From assembly GCA_028095005.1 (NCBI GenBank), contig CM051459.1, forward strand, positions 18,586,699 through 18,650,698: a stretch of 64,000 bases of DNA, written 5' to 3'. How positions within the stretch are numbered: position 1 is the stretch's first letter; each line of letters begins with the position of its first letter. The position numbers and the translations under genes are program-made. The DNA comes from Rhynchospora pubera. Lineage: Eukaryota; Streptophyta; Magnoliopsida; Poales; Cyperaceae. The notes under the pieces are model-generated. The model ran no database searches and had not been told where the DNA came from. It worked only from the letters and a program-made list of their open reading frames with translations. Shown piece after piece: positions 12,586-24,751 of the stretch.

Positions 12586-15500
12586 ATGGCAACTTCAGAG
12601 GTGAAGGAACAGAAGGTGTATGTTTGTTTGCCTCCGAACTACATTGAAGGAAAGCATATTCTTTCCTGGGCTCTCAGCCAGTTTCCAAAGGATGAAACTA
12701 TAATCGTTGTATCACTCATCTTCACTGCAGCTAAGAATTTTCCAGATAACAGTGAGTTTGTTACATTCCCAACCAAAGCTGCAGCATTCAGTTCAATTTT
12801 GAAAGTGTTTTGCTATTTTCAATTGAAATTATTTAACTGAAACAAGACGATGGATCATGTTTATTGTTGTTGTCAATGAAATGATGAACTTGTCCAATGA
12901 TTTGCATTTTGGGAATTTCATCTCACTTTCCGCGCTTCGAGCCTGGAAAGCTTATCCTCAAAAGTTTTAAACCAATGCCTATCTTGATTCCATTTTTGGT
13001 AGAAAATACAAGCTTATAGGTACCAGTACAGATCCAAAATCAAACAGTTTCCTCTGCATTCTGATATCATACTCTGTGCAATTTTTTCCATTCTGCAAAC
13101 AGAGGTATTACTCAACATGTGGAGGCAGTCAATGAATGAAACTCTAGAAAAGCATCTAACTCAGTGTGCAATGCAGAAGGTAAATTAAGCCTGTAGTTCT
13201 CACATGTAAAAAATTAATAATAATAAAAATAAAAAAATAATTTAAAAAATAAATATTATAGATGCCAAGGATATCTTTTTCTCCTGATAAAAAAATTTCA
13301 GAAAGTTGACTACATTGTTGTTTTCAAGAGAACCTTGATGTTCTAGTAAATTAACGAATCATTGTCATTACTTTGCTTGAATGCAGTTTAAAGCTGAGAA
13401 ATTGATGCATGACAATGATGATCCAGTGAAAGGAATTCTAGAGCTAATTGATTTAATTGGGATCAAGAATCTGGTAATGGGTGCTGCTCCAAACGGGTAG
13501 ATAGCCATGTGTATCTTGATTCTTTCTACTTCTCTATACAATTAGAACTGCCCAAATGAGTCTGATAAGTTCAGAGACTGTCCCCCCCTAAATAAGATAC
13601 TGTTGGTACCGACTTCTGCTTTGTGTGTGTCTGGGTGTGGAGAAGTGTGTGTGTGTGTGGGGGGGGGGGGTTCTGAATCATGTTGAGGCATTTTATACCA
13701 AGGTGTTGTTTAGAGAGAGGTTTAGGTTAAAACTAGGGATTCTGGCCTCTGTACAGAGGCTTCCTTTTATATTAATTCAAGAAACGTACTTTTACAAATA
13801 GAACCCTAGACTTTTACAAATAACACAAATACTAGAAATAACATAATAACTAATATAACTCAACACTCCCCCTCAAGATGGGCGATAGATATCAATCATC
13901 CCCATCTTGCTACAAGAACTCTCAAACTGTTTACAACCCAAACCCTTAGTTAGACAATCAGCCAACTGGTCTTCTGATTTCACATAGTTCAACATCAGCA
14001 CTCCATTATTCAATTGTTCTTTGATGAAGAAACGGTCAATCTCCACATGTTTGGTACGATCATGCTGAACTGGATTGTTTGCAATGTTGATTGCTGACTT
14101 GTTGTCACACCGAAGTTGTAAAGATTCTCCTCGAAACACGCGTAACTCAGATAGGAGATTCCTCACCCACATCAACTCACATAGGCTTGAGTGCCATAGC
14201 CCTGTACTCAGCCTCGGCTGTAGATCTGGCCACCACATCTTGCTTCTTGCTCCGCCAAGCCACAAGGTTGCCTCCAACAAACACACAATATCCTGTAGTG
14301 GATCTACGATCATCTACACAACCTGCCCAGTCAACATCACAATAGCCTTCAACTCTCAGATGCCCATGGCTTCTGAACCACAGTCCTTTTCCAGGACTCC
14401 CTTTGATATATCTAAGAATCCTGTGAACAGCATCCAAATGTTGCTCTCTCGGATCATGCATGTATCTACTCACCACACTCACTGCATGAGAAATATCAGG
14501 TCTAGTGTGGCATAGATAAATGAGCTTACCAACTAGTCTTTGGTACTGCTCCTTGTCCACTGAGTCACCTCCCTCAGCACATAGCTTCTGATTCGGCTCA
14601 ATAGGAGTAGGGGCAACCCTACAACCTAGCATCCCTGTTTCTGAAAGGAGTTCTAGTGCATATTTTCGCTGAGAAAGCACTATACCCGTCTTCGACCTGA
14701 CAATTTCAATCCCCAGAAAATATTTCAATTGTCCCAAATCTTTGACCTCGAATTCTTTTCCAAGGTTTTCTTTTAGCCGCATAATCTCCTCAACATCGTC
14801 TCCAGTAATCACAATATCATCAACATACATAGCCAGAATGGTGATACGACCTTTCAAGTGTCTGTAGAATACAGTATGATCCCCATTACACTGCTTGTAT
14901 CCCATGCCACAGACTGCAAGTCTGAATCTATCAAACTGTGCTCTTGGAGACTGTTTTAGGCCATACAACGACTTCTTGAGTTTGCATACTTTCCCAGCTG
15001 ATTGTGGAGTGGCAAATCTAGGTGGAATCTCCATGTATACCTCTTCTTGGAGATCTCCATGCAAGAAGGCATTCTTGACATCCATCTGGTGTAATGGCCA
15101 ATTGAAGTTGGCAGCACATGACACCAACATCCTCACAGTGCTCATTTTTGCAACAGGGGCAAAAGTCTCATCATAGTCAATACCATAAGTCTGACTATAT
15201 CCTTTTGCAACCAATCGAGCTTTGTATCTATCAACCTTGCCTTCTGGAGTTTGCTTGACAGTGTACACCCATTTGCATCCAACAGCGCGTTTTCCAGCTG
15301 GTAAAGGTACCAACTCCCATGTGTCATTCTTCTTCAACGCCTGAAGTTCTTCCTGCATGGCACCAAACCATCTAGGATCTTGCTTAGCTACCTGCCATGT
15401 GTTAGGTACAGGCACAGAATCTAGAGATGCAAGGAAGGACTTATATGCAGGTGGAACAGATGCATATGAAATGTAATTTGCAATATCATTTCCCCAATTA

Positions 15501-18500
15501 CCATACTTAACAGGAGGTTTCCCAGCATTAACCTTAGATGTTCTACGAAGTGGAATTTGAGGAGAATTGTTACCTATCAACTCTGAGTGAGAATCTGAGG
15601 GAGGACTTGAGGAAGGACTTGGGGAGGAGCTACTTGGGACATTGGCATCTAAGGAAACAGGAGATTCATGCTGCTCATGCTGTTCAGGTTGTTCATGTTG
15701 CCCAGGTAGTTTTGGTCTCCTCTTATACACTATCAGTTCCCCCTGTTTCTTATTTTCACCACTCAGACTGTTATCATCATCACCATTTCCATTATTTTCA
15801 CCACTCAGACTGTTATCATCATCACCATTTCCATTATCACTTAAATTGCTATCACCACTCACTCCCGACAAGGGACATGGATAATCACCAACTATAAGTC
15901 TATTCTCCTTCTCCCCTACTTTACCAGCACTGGTAGAGTCATCCTCAAACAATAAGTCCAACTCTGAGTTTTCTCCATAGTATGGTTCAGATTCTCGGAA
16001 AGTCACATCCATACTAACAAAGATCTTTCTTTCAATAGGACACCAACACCTGTATCCTTTCTGATTTGAGGGATAACCTATAAAGATGCATTTAACCGCC
16101 CGCGGATCTAGCTTTCCTACTGTTAATCTGTGATCTCTCACATAGAACACACATCCAAGCACCCTGGGCGGAACAACAAAATCATTAGATCCAAATAGTA
16201 CCTCACGTGGTGTCTTCATTCCCAACACTCTTGATGGCATCCTATTGATTAGATAGGTTGCTGTCAGAACTGCCTCACTCCATAGGAACTTCGGTACGTT
16301 CATTCTCAACATTAGTGAACGTGTCACCTCCAATAATTGTCTATTCTTTCGCTCAGCCACTCCATTTTGTGCTGGAGTATCTGGACAAGTAGTTTGATGA
16401 ATGACCCCTTGCTCAGACACAAAATTGGCAAATTCTTTGTTGACATACTCAGTTGCATTATCTGTTCGAAGAACCTTCACCTATATTCCAAATTGAGTTT
16501 TTACACAAGCACAAAAATCTTTAAAGCATTTGAGAACTTCAGATTTCTGTTTCATCATTTATACCCAAGTCATGCGTGAGTAACAATCAATAAAAGTAAC
16601 AAACCATCTAAATCCACTAACAGAAGTAATAGGACATGGTCCCCAAACATCTGAATGAACAAGTGCAAAAGGCTCCAAACTTCTTAAACCAATCATTTTA
16701 TAACTAGAACGAGTATGTTTTCCAAGTTCACAAGCATCACAAAAAAGTTTATTCCTATCTACTTTATTCATCAAATCAGGATCCAATTTATTCATACTAT
16801 CAAAAGATAAGTTCCCTAGTCTATTATGTTGCAACATAGCCTCTGCTTCTGCTCCTTTTTCAATAGCAGCAACGAGCATAGCAGCCTCCTTATCCAGATA
16901 CCAAAGTCCATCACGCCTGTTGCCATTCCCAAGTCTCCTCCCCGTTTCCTTTTCCTGAATCAAACATGTATTTTGATCAAAGAGAACGATGCAATTCAAT
17001 TGATCAATCAGTGAGCTAACAGATAGTAAATTAACAGGAAAAGAAGGGACATGCAACACTGATGGTAGGGTAATGGAAGAATTACAATAGACTGAACCAA
17101 TATCCTTGACAGGTTGGGATGTACCATCAGCTGTTTGGACTGTATCTGGTTGTATTTGTTGACTAGGACAATATTCCACAAACTCATTAGATGATCCTGT
17201 TATATGACTAGATGCACCTGAATCTATAATCCAATCTACATGAGATTTAGTGGATGCAAAAGCCTGTGCCTGAATACCTTTAGTCACATGTGCATAGTAA
17301 CCAACATTACCAAAGTAGGCATTGTCATCACATTCCTCCGAGACCTTACCCTTGCCTCTAGAGCTCTCAACTTGGGATTTGAACAGTCGCAGCTCTTCCA
17401 GCTCTGTTAGTTCTCCTCCAGTTGTTTCTGTTGCAACCTGGGATTCCTCTGTCGTGACAAAATGAGCGACACCTCGACCTCCACGTCATCGGGTTCCTCG
17501 CCCTCTATATCCGTTTCCACGTCCACGGCCACCATATCCACCTCTCTGTCCTCCACCTCCTCGGCCACCAATAGACTTGCGAGGCGCAGGACAATTGAAA
17601 CTGAGGTGACCTTTCAATCCACAATTAAAGCAGTCCCTGTCATCTCTGATTTGAGTTTCAGGTACTGCCATTGCTGAGCGAACAATGGGCAAGGTTTGAG
17701 ATGCCATCACCTTCTGTCCGACCTCTTCTTCTTCCATCGAAGCAATAACCTCATTCAAGGATGGAAGTGACGGCAAATGACATATTGACGCCCTTCTCGT
17801 CTCAAATTTCGAGTTCAGACCTTTCAGGAAGCGAGCCACACGCCTCCGTTCAAGATACTGCATTCCACAAAGAACATCTGCTGGATCTTTCAGTGACAGG
17901 GGATCATAGTGATCCAAATCAGCCCATAAACAGCGCAACTCTGCCGCATACTCGAGAACTGATTTCTCCCCCTGGACAGTGGCATCGATCCTTTCTTCCA
18001 CATCTAGCATCATCATCACACTCTCAGCTTCTGAGTACATCTTAGCCAGAGTGTTCCAAATATCTGTTGCACTTCTAATCGACTCCACCATTCCAACTAT
18101 GGCTGGAGACATAGATGTCAACAACCAAGAAACCACTAAAGAATTCATGTGACTCCATCTTGTCCACTCAGCACCCGATTTGTCAACAGGTTCAATACAC
18201 TCACCATTCACATATCTGTCAAGTCCTTTCATGTGGAGGTTCAGCAATGCCCTCCGAGACCAACTCAGATAATTCCTCGTCCCCTCAAGTTTGATATCAT
18301 TAGGCAAAAACTCTATTTTTTGTATCATCTGTGACTCTGACACAGATCCAATCTTCTTACTAGACTCTTCAAACTTTACATTTAACAATTTGGCCATTCC
18401 TTCCATAACAGCCTGCAACTCCTTATTAGTCACAAATTCACTCATTTTCACAATTAGATCTGTGTCTCAAACACAATCACAACTAGAGGACGAGGTCAAT

Positions 18501-21500
18501 CACACCTTAAACACAAACCGTGCGGATGCACACGATCACGGTTTTATCTTCTACCAAAAACAGATCTGTAAACTATTGAGGAAGAGAGCACCTGAGCATA
18601 CATGCCAAAAGCGACACAAGCCGGAAGCCTCAGACACGACAGAGGCTTGGTCCACACGCGGCAGATACGACAGCAGCTTCTCCAGCCTGGTCTTTGCGCG
18701 GTCCACCAGACGCGTGAAGATGCGGCCTGGTCTTTGCGCGGTCCACACACGGTGCAGCGAAGAAGGCTGGTGCAGCGGTCCACACGCGGTGCACGGAACA
18801 GAGCTGGTGCCTGGTGTTGACGCGGTCCACCAAACACGTGAGGTTGCCTCTGGTCCACGCGTGGTCTACAGGCGTAGCGGAAGAGAGAGAGATTTAGCTG
18901 AAGATGTTGAGCGGAAGAGAGAAAGAGGTGCAACGGAACAGAGGCGCCGCCGTCAGACGGGCTCTGATACCATGTTGTTTAGAGAGAGGTTTAGGTTAAA
19001 ACTAGGGATTCTGGCCTCTGTACAGAGGCTCCCTTTTATATTAATCCAAAAAACGTACTTTTACAAATAGGACCCTAGACTTCTACAAATAACACAAATA
19101 CTAGAAATAACATAATAACTAATATAACTCAACACAAGGATTAATTAATATGATTTGCTGCTTGTTCTAAAATTGAGGATTACAGTACCATATTGTACCA
19201 ACATCAAGGACTGTTGTTGGTTGGTAATTGGTAAAATGTAATGCTACGTACGTATGAAATATAGTACCGAGTAAGTTGGTACGTATTTGTCTAGGTTCCT
19301 TGGTATTGATTTAGGCACATTTCAAATGCAGTAAAATGTCAACACTGGTGGCAGAGAAGGCAAACCCTGCATGCAAGATATGGTTTGTTCGCAAAGGAAA
19401 TTTGGTCTTCACTAGGTACATTTGAGCTTCTGTAAGTGTTTCTCCCATGAGACTACATTGCTTGACTTGACTGCTTGTGTATTGACCACTGGGAAAATCA
19501 ATTGCAATGTGTTAGATGCTGCAGATGGGTGCTTTGAGTACATTATAACATTAAGGTTTGGGAAATTTAGATTTCGGTCAATTTCTCTGACAGAGGTGGA
19601 TCAAATTCACTCGTATGGGCCTTCTGGTAATTCCGGTTTGGTTAAATTTGCTCTTTGGTTTTTCATATCACATCCGGCCGGACCCGGCTGGCCTATCAAA
19701 AGAAAATTAAATGAATAGTGATCTGATCATTAAAGCTTTGTTCAAATCGGATTACTCGTGCTTACTTATATCTAAATTTAATTAATCTGAAAATAGACCC
19801 TCAAAAAAAATTAATCTGAAAAGATTAAGTACATGAATGTTGATAACGTAAATATTTTATTTTCCATTAGGTACCCAAAATCCGATTTTCCAGCAACCAC
19901 ATCTGAAGAGGTGCGACATTTCGTTTTTTTCCTGATTATAACTTTTTTTTTTCTTTTTTCCTTCTTCCTTTTTGGAGTTGGAAGTTCAACATTTATTGCT
20001 TTCAAATGAATTTTTAAGATTTTACTCTACTAAATGAGGCAAAAAAAAAAAAAAAAGATAACAAAATTTCCGCTGTTGTTTGTTTTTGCTTGAAAATCTG
20101 AACCATCAAAAGGGATGGTCTTCGATCGCCTCCCTCTCTCTTATTTGTTTTTCCATTATTTCTTCACTATTTCATTGACTGTAATAAATATACTGAAAAT
20201 ATGGAACAGGCGAATAGATATCTAGGTGGAGTAATTGAAAAAGGTTAGAATGATTAATACATACCGGAGTAACTCGATTATAAGCATGACCATAACTCGT
20301 TAACTCATAATAGATCATTTCAACTATGTTAAAATACTTAGTCCTGAGGTCTTTGGTGACATTTAATTTCAAAATAACTCGGAGAGCTTGACTCCATCTT
20401 ATCTTAAAAAAATAATGATAACATTTACTCCAGATCATTATTGACTTTGGAACTGGTAAAGATTATAAAAAAAACAATGACATACAAAGGCTTGTGGAAC
20501 ACATATTCAGTTAGAAAGATTGCAGCTTAAAACGCCCCAAAAATGTTGTCATTTTTTGTGTAATTTTATTTTTGAAGAGTAGTTAGCAATACCCAACCAT
20601 ATTAATTCGAGTAATTTATTTTTTTAATGATTATAAAAAATGTTATCAGTTACCCAAAAATAGGCACGTTAGGTTGAGCAAATATTTTGATTTAGGACCA
20701 TAATAACAAAACCTTTGTTTTATAATGAAACAGGGGTGATCGACTGTGACCACTTTTCTTTAAAAAAAAAAAACAATTACCCAAAATAGGATGGTGCTAA
20801 ACTGTATGCATTATATTAAAATTAATTTCACTTTCTGCTTTATAGAACGACATAGGGTTGAATGTGGCTCTTCGTCTCATGCTTCAAGATGGGTATCGGG
20901 AAGCTAGTAAACTTAAGAAAATGGCGAGTGAAGAGTCCAAGAGGCGTGAGGAGGTAGAAAAGGAAATGCTGGGGACCTATGAGAAAGTACTGCTTCTAAT
21001 GGTTAGTCTGTCAAAATAACATCAAAATTTCAAATGAATTATATGTACATGGAGAGATATTGTTAGTGAATGTAAGCTTCAGAGAAATAATAGATATAAA
21101 GTGAAATTGATTATTGTTTGCAGAATAATATAGAAACAGAATTCCATCGAAGGGAGAAACTGCATCAGAAAGAAACTGAGGAAATCCAAACGACAGAAAA
21201 TAATAAGAAAGATCTACTCAGAAGGGAAATCGAACAACTTAAATTGGAGAATCAATTACTCAGAAACCAACGAAATGATAATCTTACCCAACTCGAAGAG
21301 TTGAATAAGCAGAAGCTGGAATTGGAAAATCACATTTCTTCCTTGAAACTAGAAAATAACAAGCTCAAGCAAGAATGGGACAATGCAATTAAAGAGGCTC
21401 AGGAATTGAGAAATCAGAAAGAGCACACAGTTGTTAATTCTGATGTTACATTGAGCTCCCAGTTTTCTTCAAGTGAGCTGGAACAAGCAACTCAAAATTT

Positions 21501-23205
21501 TAGCGATTCATTGAAGATTGGTGTAGGTGGCTTTGGATGTGTATACAAGGGTTCTCTTCGTAAAACCACAGTGGCAATAAAGAAGTTGAACTCAGAGAGC
21601 TTACAAGGATTATCACAGTTCCAACAGGAGGTAAACCGATATTATGCTAATAATTGTTATAGTACATTTTAGAAGAACTTATAGTAATTTAGCTAATACA
21701 CTATACATGTACTGTGTGAACATATGAAATTGAATTTATATAGTCCATATGTTTAACCTCAATAGCAGTCATATTTCCCTTACAATCTATGAGACAAACA
21801 AAACTTGAGGCAAACTGTAGGACCAATTGATGCATCAATATAAAAGATTTAGGGAATCCAAAAGGAAGTAAAGAGTACCATACTATAACAGTAATTCTCG
21901 AAAGAGTATTAAAACTGGACGGACTGACATTAGACCATGATGTTTTTCTTAGTTATATGCATTATTTGAACTTTTTGAAGATAAATAAATAAATCAATGC
22001 TTCCGACAGTAAATTTTGTTTGGTCCTTGCAGGTTGCTATTCTAACTACAGTTAGGCACCCAAACCTTGTAACTTTAATAGGATCATGCTCAGAAATTTC
22101 AGCACTCGTCTATGAATTCTTACCTAACGGAAGCCTTGAAGACTGCTTAGACTGTGCAAATAACACCCCCTCTCTCACATGGCAAGCCCGGACCCGCATC
22201 ATCAGTGAGATTTGCTTAGCTCTTGTGTTCCTCCACTCAAATAAACCACACATTGTAATCCACGGTGATCTCAAGCCAGAAAATATTCTTCTGGATGAAA
22301 ACTTCATGAGTAAACTCAGCGACTTTGGCATTTCTCGGATCATTAAGCAATCTGATAGTAACACAACTGCCTTTTATCACACCACTCATCCTGCAGGAAC
22401 GTTTGCATATATGGACCCCCAATTTCTTTCTACCGGACAATTGACAACAAAATCTGATGTCTACTCCTTTGGTATAATAGTGCTCCGTCTTCTGACAGGA
22501 AAGCCTCCACTGTATATTGCTAGTGAAGTGCAGGAAGCAATGCGAAGTGGTAGGTTACAGTCGATAGTTGATAAATCTGCTGGAAAATGGCCATTTGAGC
22601 CAGCCAAAAAGTTAGCTAAGCTTGGTCTGAGATGTGCTGATATGTCCAGAAGAAGACGCCCTGATATGGGTCAGGTTTGGTCCATGATTGACTCCCTGGT
22701 GAAGGCAGCTTCACAGTCAGCAGCACTCTCATCAGTTGGATCATCAACTTTTTGTGAAGAACGTGTACCATCTCATTTCATATGTCCAATATTACAGGTA
22801 GAGTACAGTAAACTTAGAAAAGAAGAACAAAAAAAGGGGGAAAATAGATTCTTATTTGACAGACTCTCAGTGTCCTCATTAAAAGTCCTTGTATCACACT
22901 TGTTCAAGTGCCGTATTTTTACCAAATAATCTTGATTTGAAAATACAATTACATTCATTATCAACAGCCTTATATTTGCAGTATAAATATGCTAAAATTG
23001 CCTTTACCTATTACAGGAAATTATGAAGGATCCATGCATTGCAGCAGATGGGTTTACATATGAAGCTGAGGCAATCAAGACATGGCTGAACACTGGTCAT
23101 AACACATCGCCTATGACCAATTTAATACTTGCTCATCACAATCTGATACCAAATTATGTTGTTCGTTCTGCCATCCAGGAATGGATAGAGCATCAAAAGT
23201 CATGA
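12586..23205 (+). CDS. Gene B: U-box protein kinase with USP-like N-terminus (697 aa), interrupted in intron 3 by a copia element
   Basis: Exons: 12586-12751, 13103-13179, 13387-13496, 19332-19415, 19871-19910, 20846-21001, 21124-21630, 22033-22797, 23017-23205. They sum to 2094 nt in one open frame and phases match at every junction. The USP-like domain starts VYVCLPPNYIEG, continues with NLVMGAAPNG and ends WFVRKGNLVFTR. A coiled coil follows (exons 6-7). The kinase has IGVGGFGCVYKG, VAIKKL, HGDLKPEN and DFG. The U-box starts EIMKDPCIAADGFTYE. Exon 3 (110 nt), exon 6 (156 nt) and exon 8 (765 nt) have exactly the lengths seen in gene A, marking B as its closest paralogue here. Exon 5 is only 40 nt, so the linker is short. 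A 5.4-kb copia element fills most of intron 3, but it lies between intact splice sites, so the gene may still be expressed. Confidence 0.85.
13621..13671. repeat. GT/G-rich microsatellite
   Basis: Alternating GT runs end in a run of about eleven G residues, in intron 3 of gene B just before the copia element. It is low complexity with no coding content. Confidence 0.8.
13704..13865 (-). repeat. 3' LTR of the copia element
   Basis: 162 bp, TGTTG to CAACA, with the purine tract immediately inside it. It is unusually short for a plant copia LTR but identical in length to the other copy. Confidence 0.95.
13873..18445 (-). pseudogene. Copia gag-pol, disabled by three stops and a frameshift
   Basis: One continuous gag-pol frame can be followed from ATG 18445. 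Gag ends with a zinc knuckle CFNCGLKGHLSFNC (about 17632-17590) and a Gly/Arg-rich tail. Protease has DSGASSH (near 17230). Integrase shows the HHCC-type start (HNRLGNL, CDACELGKH), then TDNATEY and the downstream catalytic Glu in NGVAERKNR. Reverse transcriptase has YVDDIVITG (about 14830-14804), and RNase H follows to IYRPS. Breaks: TGA at 17488-17486 (probably from CGA), TAA at 16561-16559, TAG at 16483-16481, and a one-base shift near 14190-14200 in RNase H. All three stops lie in the gag-pol frame itself, so this family seems to use a single polyprotein. A 36-bp direct duplication in the linker between integrase and reverse transcriptase (about 15754-15825) adds a second acidic Asn/Asp-rich repeat. 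Confidence 0.92.
18446..18960 (-). other. Copia untranslated leader with GC-rich repeats
   Basis: The leader between the primer binding site and gag is far more GC-rich than its surroundings. It has about six copies of a GGTCCAC motif, mostly set in CGCGGTCCAC or GGTCCACACGCGG, spaced roughly 40 bases apart between 18649 and 18870. Open stretches on both strands here are by-products of the composition. Confidence 0.7.
18961..18972 (-). promoter_or_regulatory. Copia primer binding site
   Basis: On the minus strand TGGTATCAGAGC directly follows the 5' LTR, the usual match to the 3' end of initiator Met tRNA used to prime minus-strand synthesis. Confidence 0.9.
18973..19134 (-). repeat. 5' LTR of the copia element
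   Basis: 162 bp with TG...CA ends, differing from the other LTR at five positions. The target duplication CAAGG follows at 19135. Confidence 0.95.
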
Positions 23206-24057
23206 TATTTGTAGCCTGATTGTTGTCATAGTGATAATTCACTTTTGAATATTTACCCCTGTTTCGATAAGATCCCAGATAGCATGAAGACAGTTCTCAT
23301 AGAAAACTTGAAGTGAGGTATCAGAAAAAAGAAGAAGAAACACTTGTAGATGGTGCAATATTGTATGAAAAAAATTACCACACTTTAGATCTGAACATAT
23401 TTTGTGCAAACCATCTGCAATCCCATTTTTCTTTAGTAAATAAAGCTGTTAATTTTAGGCCAAAAAAAGGGACTGAGTTTGTAATCAGTATGCCCAAAAA
23501 GCACAATTTATCCAAAAAATAATAGGATGATTCGGGGATAATTGTAATTCATATGGTTCATTTAGTCCACTTCATTTGTTTACAAATTACCTTTTATTAG
23601 AAAATGGACAATTTAGGAACCGCTCAAGTTGAACACCAGAGCTGAAAGCTATCTGTCTTCACTGGTTCAATTATATATGCTTTGTGATTGTTGACAGTTT
23701 ATAATAGGTTAATCACAGCACAAGCAACAGAAAATAAAACTTCGAGGGGGACTTGTGTGTGTGTGTGTGGTGGGGGTGGGGGGTGAGGGGTGGTCATTGT
23801 TCATCGACTTATGGGCTTGTCTAACAACCAAACTTATGGCCATCAACTTGATTGAATTAACAAAATTAACAAAATTGTTCCGATCAATTTGGACTTTACT
23901 CTTGAACAAAACAACGTCAAGTAGATAACTGACACTGACGATGTGAATCAATAGAGAGGGACAAAACAAATAGTTGAAGAAAACTATACCAGTATAAAAA
24001 TTTTTCAAATATACACGCATGTGGAACATAATTTGCAAATATAACATAAAATCTTAC
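23206..24057. other. Intergenic region downstream of gene B
   Basis: This holds the probable 3' UTR of gene B and AT-rich spacer. A (GT)n run followed by GGTGGGGGTGGGGGGTGAG-type sequence lies at 23752-23793. It has three long G runs and could form a quadruplex on the plus strand. No gene is supported. Confidence 0.4.
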
Positions 24058-24679
24058 TCAGCCGGACTTCTTACTCCCCTTCCCCTCATCACAGTAATAC
24101 AACTTCAAAGCCCTGGGTAGATACACCGGCAGCAAGAACCCCAGCAAATTAAAACCCCAAAACACCGTATTAGCCAGAGCAATTACAAGCCCAACACTCA
24201 CACCGCCACCGACCTCATGCCGCACCCAATCAGCAATTGTGAAAAGCCTCTTCGTGTTGTAGATGATCGGCACGGCGGCACGGGCCGGGAGAGAAAAGCC
24301 ATACCCAAACGAGATGCCCTCGAGGAAAATCTGCGCGGAGAGGAGAAAAAGATGCGGTGCCGGTACAGCGATCGTGTGAAATTCTCCGACGACGAGGCTG
24401 TGTATGATTTGAAGGAGTGGGAGGAGGAGACCGACGAGGCCGCCGACGGAGACGTAGAAGACGAGGATGCGTCTTTCCTGAGCGGAGAAGACGGGAGGTG
24501 GGGGAGAGGAGAGAGGAGGGAGGAGGGAAAGTGATGGTGGAAAGGAGGAGAAGGTAGGGGATTGAGAGAACGACGAATGTGGTGTCGGAGAAGGAGACGG
24601 AGGAGGTTGTGGCGAGGGTTAGTACGATGGTTAGAGCGGTGAAGTGTTGGAAGGAGAGGGAACGGTAACCGCCGGGCAT
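24058..24679 (-). pseudogene. Small plant membrane protein gene (DUF7733-like) with a frameshift
   Basis: A single-exon minus-strand gene. The ATG at 24679 opens MPGGYRSLSFQHFTALT, followed by hydrophobic segments to LLLLSTITF. After a shift by one base in a CT-rich run (about 24531-24502) the second frame continues with FYVSVGGLVGLLLP, PHLFLLSAQIFLEG, FSLPARAAVPIIYNTKR and FWGFNLLGFLLPVYLPRAL, ending KKSG and TGA at 24060-24058. Joined, it gives about 205 residues with four or five membrane segments. This agrees in length and motif order with a plant family of unknown function that I believe is catalogued as DUF7733. The shift sits in low-complexity sequence, so it is either a recent pseudogene or a sequencing error. 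Confidence 0.65.
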
Positions 24680-24751
24680 GTTGGGCTGGGATTTTTCGAG
24701 GAGATGATTGGTCCAAATACGAGAAGTCGGGATTTATTGAACGTTCATACA

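Larger units (their letters stand above)
13704..19134 (-). mobile_element. Ty1/copia LTR retrotransposon (5431 bp) in intron 3 of gene B
   Basis: LTRs of 162 bp (13704-13865 and 18973-19134) begin TG and end CA. They are flanked by identical 5-bp target duplications CAAGG at 13699-13703 and 19135-19139. The element reads on the minus strand. The primer binding site TGGTATCAGAGC (18972-18961) matches the initiator Met tRNA family, and a purine tract GAGGGGGAG lies next to the 3' LTR (13877-13866). The two LTRs differ at five positions by my count (about 97% identity), so the insertion is fairly recent. The internal frame is broken, so the copy is dead as a protein source but could be mobilised by intact relatives. 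Confidence 0.95.

Noticed and set aside
18291..19070. Plus-strand frame of 259 codons over the copia leader and LTR
   Set aside because: Antisense to the copia gag start and leader; Arg-rich because of GC-rich repeats and with no recognisable domain.
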